Source: CAZAFD01 sp964484785 (GTDB taxonomy: Bacteria > Pseudomonadota > Alphaproteobacteria > Rickettsiales > UBA1997). From it: a stretch of 27,171 nt of DNA. Positions 7,565 through 16,311 of the stretch are shown piece by piece. The notes beneath the pieces were generated by a model that did not search any database, had not been told where the DNA came from, and saw only the letters and a list, made by a program, of their open reading frames with translations. The stretch spans positions 1 to 27,171 of the forward strand of contig CAZAFD010000011.1 in assembly GCA_964484785.1 (NCBI GenBank), in the 5' to 3' direction. A program made the position numbers and the translations under genes. Position 1 is the first letter of the stretch, and every line of letters starts with the position of its first letter.

Positions 7565-8605
7565 ATGAATCTAGATGAAATAAGAAATAAGTTTTTAGAA
7601 AGTTTAAAGACTATTAATGACCATAAGGCATTACAAAACTTAAAAGTTGAATTCTTGGGTAAAAAGGGGGTCGTAACTGATTTATTAAAAACTATATCAA
7701 GTTTGGATCTCGAGAAAAAAAAGACTCTTGGTTCCGAAATTAATGTTTTGAAAAATACAATAAATACCTTTATTTCCGAAAAAGAAAACGAGTTTAGGGA
7801 ACGTGATATTCAGGCTAAACTAAAAAGTGAGACTTTGGACATTACCTTGCCTCCTAGACAGGAGCTTAATGGAACAATTCATCCTATTCCTTATGTAATG
7901 AAGGAATTACGAGATATATTTGTATCTATGGGTTTTGCTATCACAGATGGTCCGGAAATAGAAAGTGATTGGTATTGTTTTGAAGCCTTAAACATTCCTA
8001 AACATCACCCGGCCAGACAAATGCAAGACACTTTTTATCTGCCAAATTTTAACGATGAAAAAATTGTCTTGAGAACACAGACTACTAGTTTGCAGGTTAG
8101 GGAAATGGAAAAAAGTACACCGCCTTTTAAATTTGTTACTATGGGTAAGACCTTTAGAAGTGAAATGGATGCTACTCATTGTCCAATGTTCCATCAGATA
8201 GATGGTGTTTTTATTGATAAAAATGTAAATATTCAGGATCTAAAAGATTGTCTAATGACTTTTTTGAAGAAATTTTTTAACCTAGATAAGATAAATCTCC
8301 GTTTCAGACCCAGTTATTTCCCTTTTACAACGCCAAGTCTGGAAATAGATATTAAGTGTAGAAAAACAAAGGAAAAACTTTTTTTAGGAGAAGGAGATGA
8401 TTGGTTAGAAATTTTAGGTGGTGGTATGATACATACAAATGTTTTAAAGAATGTAAATATAGATCCAGAGGAATATCAAGGTTTTGCCTTTGGAGCTGGG
8501 GTAGATAGACTTGCTATGCTTAAGTATGGTATTAGAGACATGCGAGGCTTGTTTGATGGGGATATGAGATTCTTGCGTGCATATGGTTTTAATTTTTTTA
8601 ATTAA
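7565..8605 (+). CDS. pheS: Phenylalanyl-tRNA synthetase alpha subunit
   Basis: Class II synthetase subunit that carries the active site and charges tRNA-Phe as an alpha2-beta2 enzyme. The N-terminal coiled-coil (LKVEFLGKKGVVTDLLK) leads to the catalytic core: GTIHPIPYVMKELRDIF, GFAITDGPEIESDWYCFEALN (shown as DGPEIESDWYCFEALN), HPARQMQDTFYL (motif 2 region), LRTQTTSLQVREM, FRSEMDATHCPMFHQIDG, and motif 3 GFAFGAGVDRLAMLKYGI. Start chosen at ATG 7565, one base after the virB9 stop, giving 346 residues, the family norm. A longer reading from inside virB9 is possible but adds no conserved residues. pheT, often adjacent, is not here. Probably co-transcribed with virB8-virB9. Confidence 0.97.
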   Translation: MNLDEIRNKFLESLKTINDHKALQNLKVEFLGKKGVVTDLLKTISSLDLEKKKTLGSEINVLKNTINTFISEKENEFRERDIQAKLKSETLDITLPPRQELNGTIHPIPYVMKELRDIFVSMGFAITDGPEIESDWYCFEALNIPKHHPARQMQDTFYLPNFNDEKIVLRTQTTSLQVREMEKSTPPFKFVTMGKTFRSEMDATHCPMFHQIDGVFIDKNVNIQDLKDCLMTFLKKFFNLDKINLRFRPSYFPFTTPSLEIDIKCRKTKEKLFLGEGDDWLEILGGGMIHTNVLKNVNIDPEEYQGFAFGAGVDRLAMLKYGIRDMRGLFDGDMRFLRAYGFNFFN

Positions 8606-8691
8606 ATAGGAAATCTGTATTAATTCTTATGGGCCACAGTTCAATTGTAAATCAAGTAACTATAGCCCCTGGCAAATATATTAAATAATAC

Positions 8692-9678
8692 TTATTTTAG
8701 ATTTGACGATCCAAAAACTGTATTGTTTTTTCTAATGTACATTTCCATTAGTGCTGTTCTAGCCACTCCTAGATAATCTCTAGGATCATACTTTGATGGA
8801 TTTTCATACAAAAACTTTCTGATGGCGGCTGTCATCCATAGTCGACCATCTGAATCTACATTTATTTTACATACGGCCATTTTAGCAGCCTTTCTTAATT
8901 GATCTTCTGGTACACCAAATGCTTTATCTAACTTGCCGCCAAATTGATTTATAATATTTACTGCGTCCTGTGGAACTGAAGATGCTCCGTGTAGTACTAT
9001 AGGAAAATTTGGTAGTTTTTTGGATATTTCTTCTAATATATCAAATCTTAATGGGGGAATATCTTTTTCATTAGTTACCTTGAATTTGTATACTCCATGA
9101 GAAGTGCCTATAGATATTGCTAGTGAATCTACGTTGGTTTTTTTAACAAAATCTTCCACTTGTTCTGGATTGGTATAATGCGAATCTTCGGATTTTACAT
9201 CATCTTCTATTCCAGCCAATACACCTAATTCTCCTTCTACTGTCACGTCATATTTGTGGGCATAGTCTACGACTTTTCGTGTTTCTCTTATATTTTCTTC
9301 GTAGGGTAGACTAGAACCATCAATCATCACAGAAGAAAATCCAGCCTCGATGCAACTTTTACAAATTTCAAAATTTGCGCCATGGTCTAAGTGTAAGGCC
9401 ACAGGAATTTCTTTTAGATTATTCTCTTTGGCGATTCTCTTCATCATATTAACAGCTCCTTTGGCCATACCCTGTAATAGGTCTGGGTCTGCATATTTAC
9501 GTGCTCCGGCTGAGACCTGTAGAATTACTGGACTTTGTGTTTTTGTGCATGCTGTTATTATAGCTTGGATTTGCTCCATGTTGTTAAAATTATATGCTGG
9601 AACAGCATATTGGCCTTTGTATGCAGCTAGGAGCATTTCTTTCGTATTACAAAAACCAAGTTCTCTATATGATACCAT
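8692..9678 (-). CDS. fba: Class II (zinc) fructose-bisphosphate aldolase
   Basis: Cleaves or forms fructose 1,6-bisphosphate in glycolysis or gluconeogenesis. Metal and catalytic residues are visible: LHLDHG (D98, H99), VEGELG (E148-E150), SIGTSHG (H194), and LHGASSVP (H230). The loop YAVPAYNFNNMEQIQAI is the typical N-terminus. At 328 residues it belongs to the class II Fba/CbbA group rather than the Schiff-base class I enzymes. Last gene of the (-) run from the IalB-like protein, 37 bp after the preceding stop; no strong Shine-Dalgarno. Its presence implies at least partial sugar-phosphate metabolism, probably in the gluconeogenic direction if the lineage is truly Rickettsiales (inference). 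A weak imperfect hairpin (about 8629-8671) lies between it and pheS. Confidence 0.95.
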   Translation of the reverse strand: MVSYRELGFCNTKEMLLAAYKGQYAVPAYNFNNMEQIQAIITACTKTQSPVILQVSAGARKYADPDLLQGMAKGAVNMMKRIAKENNLKEIPVALHLDHGANFEICKSCIEAGFSSVMIDGSSLPYEENIRETRKVVDYAHKYDVTVEGELGVLAGIEDDVKSEDSHYTNPEQVEDFVKKTNVDSLAISIGTSHGVYKFKVTNEKDIPPLRFDILEEISKKLPNFPIVLHGASSVPQDAVNIINQFGGKLDKAFGVPEDQLRKAAKMAVCKINVDSDGRLWMTAAIRKFLYENPSKYDPRDYLGVARTALMEMYIRKNNTVFGSSNLK

Positions 9679-9715
9679 TTTTTACTAAATTTAATTAATA
9701 AATTGTAACTTTTAT

Positions 9716-10411
9716 CTAAAAAATCCGTCCATTATTCTTTCGTCTTAAAGCAGCCTTACGCGCTTGTTTTAAGGCTTTTACATGGCTATTTTTTTGTTTT
9801 TTAGCTGTTTTTACTATTTTACCTATTCCAAAGTTTTTGCCCGCCATCTTTTTTGACATCATTTTTATCGCTTTACGTCCCAAGATACCTTTAAAAACCT
9901 TTTTTAATTTTTTATATAAAACTGCGCGTTTATATACCTTTTGAGCTGATGTATCTTCAAATTTATCATCAAAACCATTGTCATTCAAATCGTTCAATTT
10001 TAGCCCCTTTTTCCCTCTTGGTTTTAAATGTGCAAGATTATTTGCAATAATCTGTTCGTTTAATATCCTTAGTCCTTCATAATCTATCTCCAATCCGCCT
10101 ATTTCTCTATTCAGGTTTCTTTCAGATGTTCTTAGACCCCACGGGTCTATAGACTTTTCTTTTGTTTTTGATTGTTTTTTGTTTAAACGAGCTTGTTTTG
10201 ATGCACGTTTAGCTTCTTCTTTTTTATCTCTTCGATTGTTATCCTCGTCCTGGTTTTCTTCTGTATCGTCGGTTTCTGTATCTGCATAGCCGTCTTTTTC
10301 GTCAATATCCTCAATCTCGCCAATGGTTGTTGTTTCATGATACGACAAGGAAGATTTCTTAAAAAAGTATCTATATATTTTTCTATATAAACTACTGATA
10401 AATTTAATCAT
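9716..10411 (-). CDS. Unknown protein with acidic middle, basic tail and a calcium-loop-like motif
   Basis: Not recognised. The 231 residues fall into four parts. The N-terminus is short, aromatic and basic (IKFISSLYRKIYRYFFKK). Residues 31-60 are strongly acidic. Residues 61-88 are Lys/Arg/Glu-rich, likely helical or coiled. A more ordered part at 88-150 contains WGLRTSERN, LEIDYEGLRILNEQIIANN and DLNDNGFDD (141-149), which resembles a Dx[DN]xDG calcium-binding loop. The last 65 residues are very basic (KKLKKVFKGILGRKAIKMMSKKM, seen in pieces). There is no signal peptide or clear membrane helix. Its ATG overlaps the uppP stop (ATGA), so translation is coupled to uppP. A nucleic-acid- or membrane-binding role is possible but is guesswork. 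Confidence 0.8.
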   Translation of the reverse strand: MIKFISSLYRKIYRYFFKKSSLSYHETTTIGEIEDIDEKDGYADTETDDTEENQDEDNNRRDKKEEAKRASKQARLNKKQSKTKEKSIDPWGLRTSERNLNREIGGLEIDYEGLRILNEQIIANNLAHLKPRGKKGLKLNDLNDNGFDDKFEDTSAQKVYKRAVLYKKLKKVFKGILGRKAIKMMSKKMAGKNFGIGKIVKTAKKQKNSHVKALKQARKAALRRKNNGRIF

Positions 10412-11220
10412 ACTACACTCTTCAAATAATAAATAAAAAATACTAATCCGAAGAATATCCTATAATAGGCAAATATCCTGAAATCATGATTTGAAATGTA
10501 ATTTATAAACCATTGAATAAAGTAACTTGCTGTTAAAAAAGTTATTATGAATGCTGACATTAAATATTGGATATCGTGTGCTTCCAAAGCGCTATATTCT
10601 TTATATATTTCGAAAGTTGATGCGGCTAATATTGTAGGGATAGAGAGTAAAAACGAGAACTCAACCGAGGTTACTCTTGATAGTTTATTTAATAATCCGC
10701 CTAATATTGTCATTCCAGATCTTGATGCACCTGGTATTAAAGCAATACTTTGTATCAAACCTATATAGAGGCTTTTTTTATATGTTATATCTTCAATTTT
10801 GTTTTCTTCTTTACTATCGTGATACTTATTTTCTACACATAAATATGCTACGCCACCAAGAATCAGAGCAACACTTGTAACTATAAAACCACTAAGATAC
10901 AATCTTATAAAATGATAAAAAAAATAGCCGCAAAATACTGTTGGTAGTAAAGCTATAATGATTTTATAACAAAATGTCCTAGTTTCTTTTTTAAAGAAAA
11001 AAGACGATATTAAAAATATAATTTTTTCCCGATAGTAATCGACCACAGCTAAAGCAGTGGCTAATTGTATTACTGTGCAAAACATTGTCTTATAAGGGGG
11101 GTTAAAATTTATCAGGCTACTGCCTAGTAATAGATGTGCACTAGAAGAGATTGGTAAAAATTCTGTCAAAGTCTGAATAATTGATAGAAATATAAATTTT
11201 AATATAAGCGTTATTCTCAT
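10408..11220 (-). CDS. uppP: Undecaprenyl-diphosphatase UppP (BacA)
   Basis: Integral inner-membrane phosphatase that converts undecaprenyl pyrophosphate to undecaprenyl phosphate, recycling the lipid carrier for peptidoglycan and other surface glycans. Signature motifs are intact: QTLTEFLPISSSAHLLL (residues 16-32, with the glutamate and serine/histidine of the active site) and PGASRSGMT (163-171). Seven to eight hydrophobic segments and 270 residues are typical. It starts 1 bp after the stop of the IalB-like gene and ends in a 4-bp ATGA overlap with the unknown gene downstream, so the three are almost certainly one operon. It fits functionally with the PBP gene at 4081-5961. Confidence 0.96.
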   Translation of the reverse strand: MRITLILKFIFLSIIQTLTEFLPISSSAHLLLGSSLINFNPPYKTMFCTVIQLATALAVVDYYREKIIFLISSFFFKKETRTFCYKIIIALLPTVFCGYFFYHFIRLYLSGFIVTSVALILGGVAYLCVENKYHDSKEENKIEDITYKKSLYIGLIQSIALIPGASRSGMTILGGLLNKLSRVTSVEFSFLLSIPTILAASTFEIYKEYSALEAHDIQYLMSAFIITFLTASYFIQWFINYISNHDFRIFAYYRIFFGLVFFIYYLKSVV

Positions 11221-11221
11221 A

Positions 11222-11743
11222 CTATTCGTCGCACAAAGTTTTCATTTTATTATAGGCTGGCAAGAAACCTTGCATAGAATAATAATCTATTGTATATTCT
11301 CCATTTGTGGTTTCGCCTCGGATACGCATTTCTTTATCGTCTGATGCTTTTAGCATAAGATCTATTAACTGTTTATCTTCCATTGAGGTTTTTAACCATG
11401 CCAACTTGCCCTTGGTTAATAATTTATATTGGCTTGAATCTATGGCCAAATATATGATACTATTTAGTTTGAATGTATAATCACCAAATGTGCTAAATTC
11501 TTCTTTTTCCTTAGACTTAAAATAAGATACCATTATGTATGGTTTTCGAGCTGCTTTATAATTACCTATTTGTTTTTGAGTAAAACTGGCGATATAACAA
11601 ATTTTTTCACCATCATTTTTGAATAGTTTATAAACATGCCAATTATAATACTGCCCACTATAAACAGGTGTATCTGCAGCGAAGGCCATTGATTTAGCGC
11701 AAAAAACTATAAATATAAAAAGTAACCACTTTAATTGTTGCAT
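11222..11743 (-). CDS. Secreted IalB-like (invasion associated locus B family) protein
   Basis: Small exported protein family of alphaproteobacteria, named for Bartonella IalB; the exact function is not established in most species. The signal peptide is clear from ATG 11743: MQQLKWLLFIFIVFCAKSMAFA with cleavage before ADTPVYSG. The mature part has the family layout: W-V-Y-K near the start, CYIASFTQKQIGNYKAARKPY, then YSMQGFLPAYNKMKTLC at the end, with two cysteines likely forming a disulfide. A TTG at 11773 gives 10 more residues but dilutes the signal peptide, so the ATG is preferred. First gene of a run with uppP one base downstream, which suggests an envelope role. Rickettsial genomes carry close relatives. 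Confidence 0.75.
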   Translation of the reverse strand: MQQLKWLLFIFIVFCAKSMAFAADTPVYSGQYYNWHVYKLFKNDGEKICYIASFTQKQIGNYKAARKPYIMVSYFKSKEKEEFSTFGDYTFKLNSIIYLAIDSSQYKLLTKGKLAWLKTSMEDKQLIDLMLKASDDKEMRIRGETTNGEYTIDYYSMQGFLPAYNKMKTLCDE

Positions 11744-11881
11744 GCTAGATATATTGAGTAACTTATGGTACAATCTTATTTATTTTAATAAAATTTTCAA
11801 TAGAGGGATTTTTATAAAAAAGCAATATTCTAGTATGATTAAATAAATATAGATTGATATAATTTATTTAGTTTTGATATC

Positions 11882-11895
11882 ACTTGAAATCAAGT
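11882..11895. promoter_or_regulatory. Perfect inverted repeat ACTTGA-AA-TCAAGT upstream of htpG
   Basis: The 6-2-6 palindrome sits 47 bp before the htpG ATG in the divergent gap with the IalB-like gene. Its left arm contains CTTGAAA, which equals the proteobacterial heat-shock (RpoH) -35 core, but a matching CCCCAT-like -10 is not evident; the sequence there is ATTATGTAT. A TATAAT box also lies at 11858-11863. It could be a repressor site, part of a heat-shock promoter, or chance in AT-rich DNA. Confidence 0.3.
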
Positions 11896-11942
11896 CATAA
11901 ATTATTATGTATATTTTAGTATATGAAATAAGTTTTTGATAA

Positions 11943-13856
11943 ATGTCAGAAAATTTTGAATTTAGTGTTGAGACTAAAAAAATTTTAAAACTCATGATTC
12001 ATTCTCTATATACTAATAAGGATATAGTAGTAAGAGAATTAATATCAAATGCATCAGATGCTTGTGATAAATTAAGATATGAGTCTAGTATAGACGCAGA
12101 TGTTCTTGGTGATGATCCGGATTTAAGTATTAATATTACTATAGATGAAGAGCATAAAATTCTATCTATTAGGGATAATGGTATTGGAATGAATAGGGAT
12201 GATTTAATTTCACAACTAGGAACTATTGCGAGATCTGGTACCGAAAATTTTTTGAAATCCTTAGAGGACAAGGATTCTAGTAAAACAATGCAATTGATAG
12301 GCCAATTTGGTGTTGGTTTTTATTCATGTTTTATGATTTCTAAAAAAGTAGCAGTAATTTCTAAAAAAATTGGAGAAGATAAAGCTTATATATGGGAGTC
12401 AACAGGTGAGGGTGAATATAGTGTTAAGGATTTTAATGATGAGCCATTTACTAGAGGTACAAAAGTTATTTTGTATCTAAAAGATGAGGAAGCAGAATTT
12501 GTAGATAAATTTCATGTAAAACATATAGTTAAATCATATTCTGACAATATTGCCTTTCCAATTCGTATGAAAATGGGTACTACAGATGAGCTGGAGACAA
12601 TTAATACTGGTACAGCTTTATGGGCTCGTCCAAAAGATGAAATCACAAAAGAACAATATAATGAATTTTATAAGCATATTGTTCACATGCCAGGTGAGCC
12701 TTTTATGATTTTACACAATAAGGTTGAGGGAAGTGTGGATTTTACCAATTTACTCTTTATTCCTGACAGAAAAACTTATGATTTATTTAATCCAGATAGG
12801 ATTACAAGGATAAAATTATATATTAAAAAGGTATTTATTACTGAGGATAATGTAGACTTATTGCCTAAATATTTGCGTTTTGTTCAGGGTGTGGTTGATT
12901 CAGAAGATTTACCATTAAACATCAACAGAGAAAGTTTACAATATAATAATATGGTAGCGAAGATCCACAAGGCCCTTGTAAAGAAAATATATTCAGAATT
13001 ACTTAAGAAAGACGAGTCGGAGCCCGAGGAATATTTAAAATTCTGGAATAATTTTGGTTCTGTTTTAAAAGAGGGTTTATGCGAAGGTAATGTAAATTCT
13101 GATGCATTGTTAGATCTTTGTAAATTTTATACCAGTAAATCTTTAGATAAGCCAATATCCATTAAAACATATCTTGATAGAATGTTGCCAAAACAACAAG
13201 ACATATATTACATAACTGGAGATAGTATACAAAATGTTGATAATAGTCCACAGGTAGAAGGTTTTAAAGATAGAGATATTGAGGTTATTTATTTAACTGA
13301 TACGGTTGATAACTTTTGGGTTACTGTTGTTACTAAATACAAGGAGAAATCCTTAAGGTCTATTTCCAAAGCTGATATAGACTTAGATGATTTAAATCCA
13401 GCCGAAAATGCTTCAGATGATTCGGAAGAAAAGTTTGACGATGATAAAAAGATTGAGGCAGATAAATTGAAAGATGTATCACATACTTTTGATAAACTAG
13501 TGGAACTATTTAAATCAACCTTGGAAAAAAATAATGTAAAAGATGTTAGGATTTCTAAGAAATTAACAAGCAGTCCTATTTGTTTAGTTTCTGATCAGAA
13601 AGGGATGGATATTAAATTAGAAAAGTTTTTACTTGATCAAAAGCAAATAGTTGCACCTATGCCAAAAATTCTGGAAATAAATCCAAATCATCAAATTATA
13701 AAAGCGCTAAATGATAATTTAGATAACGAGGTTCTGAGTGATAAAATTGAGAGAATTATTAGGACATTATATGATGAAGCCTGTATAGTTGAGGGAGAGC
13801 ATCTCGCTGATGTGGCTGATTTTGTTAAAAGACTTAATAGTATGATTACCTTATAA
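11943..13856 (+). CDS. htpG: Molecular chaperone HtpG (Hsp90)
   Basis: ATP-dependent dimeric chaperone in the cytoplasm. The GHKL ATPase domain shows ELISNASDACDKLR (catalytic E32, Mg-binding N36), SIRDNGIGMNRDDL, LGTIARSGTENFL and LIGQFGVGFYSCFMIS. The middle domain includes VDSEDLPLNINRESLQ, with the conserved arginine that contacts the ATP phosphate. The C-terminal dimerisation domain ends without the eukaryotic MEEVD. Residues about 480-500 (NPAENASDDSEEKFDDDKK) are an acidic linker. 637 residues is the normal bacterial length. It is a single-gene unit: a divergent upstream region and a terminator at 13872-13904 downstream. Confidence 0.98.
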   Translation: MSENFEFSVETKKILKLMIHSLYTNKDIVVRELISNASDACDKLRYESSIDADVLGDDPDLSINITIDEEHKILSIRDNGIGMNRDDLISQLGTIARSGTENFLKSLEDKDSSKTMQLIGQFGVGFYSCFMISKKVAVISKKIGEDKAYIWESTGEGEYSVKDFNDEPFTRGTKVILYLKDEEAEFVDKFHVKHIVKSYSDNIAFPIRMKMGTTDELETINTGTALWARPKDEITKEQYNEFYKHIVHMPGEPFMILHNKVEGSVDFTNLLFIPDRKTYDLFNPDRITRIKLYIKKVFITEDNVDLLPKYLRFVQGVVDSEDLPLNINRESLQYNNMVAKIHKALVKKIYSELLKKDESEPEEYLKFWNNFGSVLKEGLCEGNVNSDALLDLCKFYTSKSLDKPISIKTYLDRMLPKQQDIYYITGDSIQNVDNSPQVEGFKDRDIEVIYLTDTVDNFWVTVVTKYKEKSLRSISKADIDLDDLNPAENASDDSEEKFDDDKKIEADKLKDVSHTFDKLVELFKSTLEKNNVKDVRISKKLTSSPICLVSDQKGMDIKLEKFLLDQKQIVAPMPKILEINPNHQIIKALNDNLDNEVLSDKIERIIRTLYDEACIVEGEHLADVADFVKRLNSMITL

Positions 13857-13871
13857 TTAAGTATACAGTGC

Positions 13872-13904
13872 AAGCAGACTCAAGGGTCTGCTTTATAAAA
13901 TTTT
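13872..13904 (+). terminator. Rho-independent terminator after htpG
   Basis: AAGCAGAC (13872-13879) pairs with GTCTGCTT (13886-13893) around a 6-nt loop, followed by TATAAAATTTT. It lies 16 bp after the htpG stop and between two converging genes. Read from recG the hairpin is followed by GCACTG, so it acts mainly in the + direction. Confidence 0.75.
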
Positions 13905-13917
13905 CTGATATTTTAAC

Positions 13918-16029
13918 CTAATTAAGAATTTTATATTCTAAGCAGTCTCCATAACCAAAGAGATGTAAGAGTGTTTTATATTGTTCCAATTGATTATTTT
14001 GGAGAATATAATCAGCGAGCTTAGCTGCTTCTTGTAATAATGTAAAGTCACGACCTAAGTCTGCCATGATATAGTTTCTAGCGCCGCTTTGTCTTAAGCC
14101 TACTATATCACCACTGCCTCTCAGTTTTAAATCTTCCTCGGCTATTGTAAAACCATCGGTTGTAGATTTCATAATATTAAGTCTTTTTATGGCGTTGCTA
14201 CTGAGATTATTTTTGTTATATAAAAGGATACAATAAGATTGTTTATCTCCTCTTCCAACTCTTCCTCTTAATTGGTGGAGCTGAGATAGACCGAATCTTT
14301 CAGGATGTTCAATTACAATAATTGTAGCATCTTTAACATCTATGCCTACCTCAATAACTGTAGTGGCTATTAAGATTTTTTTTGTTGTGTCGCTTTTAAT
14401 AAAGTCCTGCATGATTGCATCTTTTTCTTTTTCTTTCAACTTACCGTGTATGAAGCTTACTTGTTCTTCTCCAAAAATTTTACAAAATTCTTGGTATTTA
14501 TTTTCTACGTTGGTCAAATCTAGGTTTTCATTATTTTCTACTAACGGGCAGATCCAATATATCTTTTCCCCTTCAGTAATTTTTTTCTTAATTTTTTCTA
14601 TGAGCGATGAATAATCATCCATAGATATTATTGAGGTTAGTATTTCTTTTCTATTTTTAGGTTTTTCTCTAATAGAAGATATATCTGTGTCATTATAAAC
14701 CGTTAAAGCCAAAGTTCGTGGTATAGGAGTGGCACTCATAGCCAAAATATCTACGTTCGCATTTTTTTGAATTAGTTTTAATCTTTGTTCTACACCAAAA
14801 CGGTGTTGCTCATCTATTACCACAAAAGCTAGATCTTTAAATGTTATATTTTCTTCGATTAAAGCATGGGTACCAATCAAAATATCTATTGTTCCATTTT
14901 CTAAATCGTTTAAGATTTGATCGCGTTTTTTACCCTTAATCTTGCCAGTTAATAGCTCAATTTTTATATTTTCGCCATGACAAAGATTATTAAAATATTC
15001 GTAATGTTGATTTGCTAAAATTGAAGTGGGTACCATTAAAGCACATTGTTTTCTGTTTTCTATATAATTTAACATTGCCAAAAACGATACAATAGTTTTA
15101 CCACTTCCTACATCTCCTTGTAGTAGTTTCATCATTATTTTGTTAGAAAAAGTGAAATCTTCTATCTCTTTAAGTGCTTGTTCTTGTGATTGTGTTAAAG
15201 AAAATGGTAATTTTTTTTGTATAAAAACTCTTTTTATTTGGCTATCTATTAGCAAAAGCGGTATTTTTTTGGTATCATTTAACCTTTTTTGTCTTAATAC
15301 TTTTGTGGCTAATTGTTCTGCTAATAATTCATCAAAAGATAGTCTTTCAATATAACGATTAAATTTTAGATTAAAACTTTGTGATGGCTTATGTAATTTT
15401 AATAAGGACTCACGCCACGATATCCATTGTTTACTTTTAATAATGTCTTCATTTAGCCATTCCGGTATATCCTTTAAATTAACCAATATCTCACTAAGAT
15501 TATTTATAATATTTTTATTAAATAATCCTGATGTTAATGGATAAATTGGCTCAAACAAAGGTATAGAGTTTATTTGATTGGGGTTAACTATGTAGTCAGG
15601 ATGTACTATTTGTGGTTGCCCATTAAAAATGTCAAGTTTCCCACTTATAATTAAATGAGCTCCGATTATGAATTTCGATTTTAGATAGTTTTCGTGGTAG
15701 GCATAATATATTATGTTGATACGCTTATTATTAGATAAACATATGATTTGATAAGGTGAACGCTTATTAAATGGCTTGTTATGCTCTAAAATTTGAATGT
15801 TTATGACTACGTATTGTCCATTTTCATTTATGTTAAAATTGTTAATGAATTTTCTTTCTAAAATCCTTTCTGGTAAGTGAAATAATAAATCTTTAACTTT
15901 CAAATCTACTATTGTATTGGCAATTTCTTTAGCGTGCAGCAATTTTTGGTAAGCATTTACTTTCTTTATACCTATACCTTTTAGATTTTTTAATGGACTA
16001 AATAAGTAGTTTAATACCTGGGGTCGCAC
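13918..16029 (-). CDS. recG: ATP-dependent DNA helicase RecG
   Basis: Remodels stalled replication forks and branch-migrates Holliday junctions. The N-terminus MRPQVLNYLFSPLKNLKGIG matches alphaproteobacterial RecG exactly in layout and supports the GTG start at 16029; an ATG two bases upstream is out of frame. The wedge/OB domain (about 55-170) is followed by the helicase core: LLQGDVGSGKT (Walker A), VIDEQHRFGVEQR (motif II, DEQH), AMSATPIPRTLA (motif III), TTVIEVGIDV, and QLRGRVGRGDKQSYC (motif VI). The C-terminal TRG-type segment AEEDLKLRGSGDIVGLRQSG is present. 703 residues is full length. Single gene, convergent with htpG. Confidence 0.98.
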   Translation of the reverse strand: MRPQVLNYLFSPLKNLKGIGIKKVNAYQKLLHAKEIANTIVDLKVKDLLFHLPERILERKFINNFNINENGQYVVINIQILEHNKPFNKRSPYQIICLSNNKRINIIYYAYHENYLKSKFIIGAHLIISGKLDIFNGQPQIVHPDYIVNPNQINSIPLFEPIYPLTSGLFNKNIINNLSEILVNLKDIPEWLNEDIIKSKQWISWRESLLKLHKPSQSFNLKFNRYIERLSFDELLAEQLATKVLRQKRLNDTKKIPLLLIDSQIKRVFIQKKLPFSLTQSQEQALKEIEDFTFSNKIMMKLLQGDVGSGKTIVSFLAMLNYIENRKQCALMVPTSILANQHYEYFNNLCHGENIKIELLTGKIKGKKRDQILNDLENGTIDILIGTHALIEENITFKDLAFVVIDEQHRFGVEQRLKLIQKNANVDILAMSATPIPRTLALTVYNDTDISSIREKPKNRKEILTSIISMDDYSSLIEKIKKKITEGEKIYWICPLVENNENLDLTNVENKYQEFCKIFGEEQVSFIHGKLKEKEKDAIMQDFIKSDTTKKILIATTVIEVGIDVKDATIIVIEHPERFGLSQLHQLRGRVGRGDKQSYCILLYNKNNLSSNAIKRLNIMKSTTDGFTIAEEDLKLRGSGDIVGLRQSGARNYIMADLGRDFTLLQEAAKLADYILQNNQLEQYKTLLHLFGYGDCLEYKILN

Positions 16030-16311
16030 ATGATTGTTATTTTATATATGTAGAAAATAGTAACGTTTAAACATAAAATTGCAAGTTGTGTAATTTTGTA
16101 TAGAAGTATTCCAATAGGCTAAATTTATTGAATATTTTTTCTAAATAACTTTGGAATATGTAGTTTTAGTAAATGATTGATATATTCTATTTAGGTTAAA
16201 ATACCAATATATTCATGTATTTTAGTATAATTTTTTGTTTTATAAAAAAGCTGGAAATTAAAAATAAATTATTTTACCATATACATGATATTAAATTATT
16301 TAAGGTGGCAA

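Noticed and set aside
12042..12271. Long antisense ORFs inside htpG, recG, virB4, fba and other genes
   Set aside because: They are shadows of strongly supported genes, lack ribosome-binding sites and show no recognisable protein features.
16030..16284. Possible additional gene or RNA in the recG/XRE gap
   Set aside because: Only AT-rich sequence with frequent stops in all frames; no stable hairpin or conserved motif beyond a TATAAT box.
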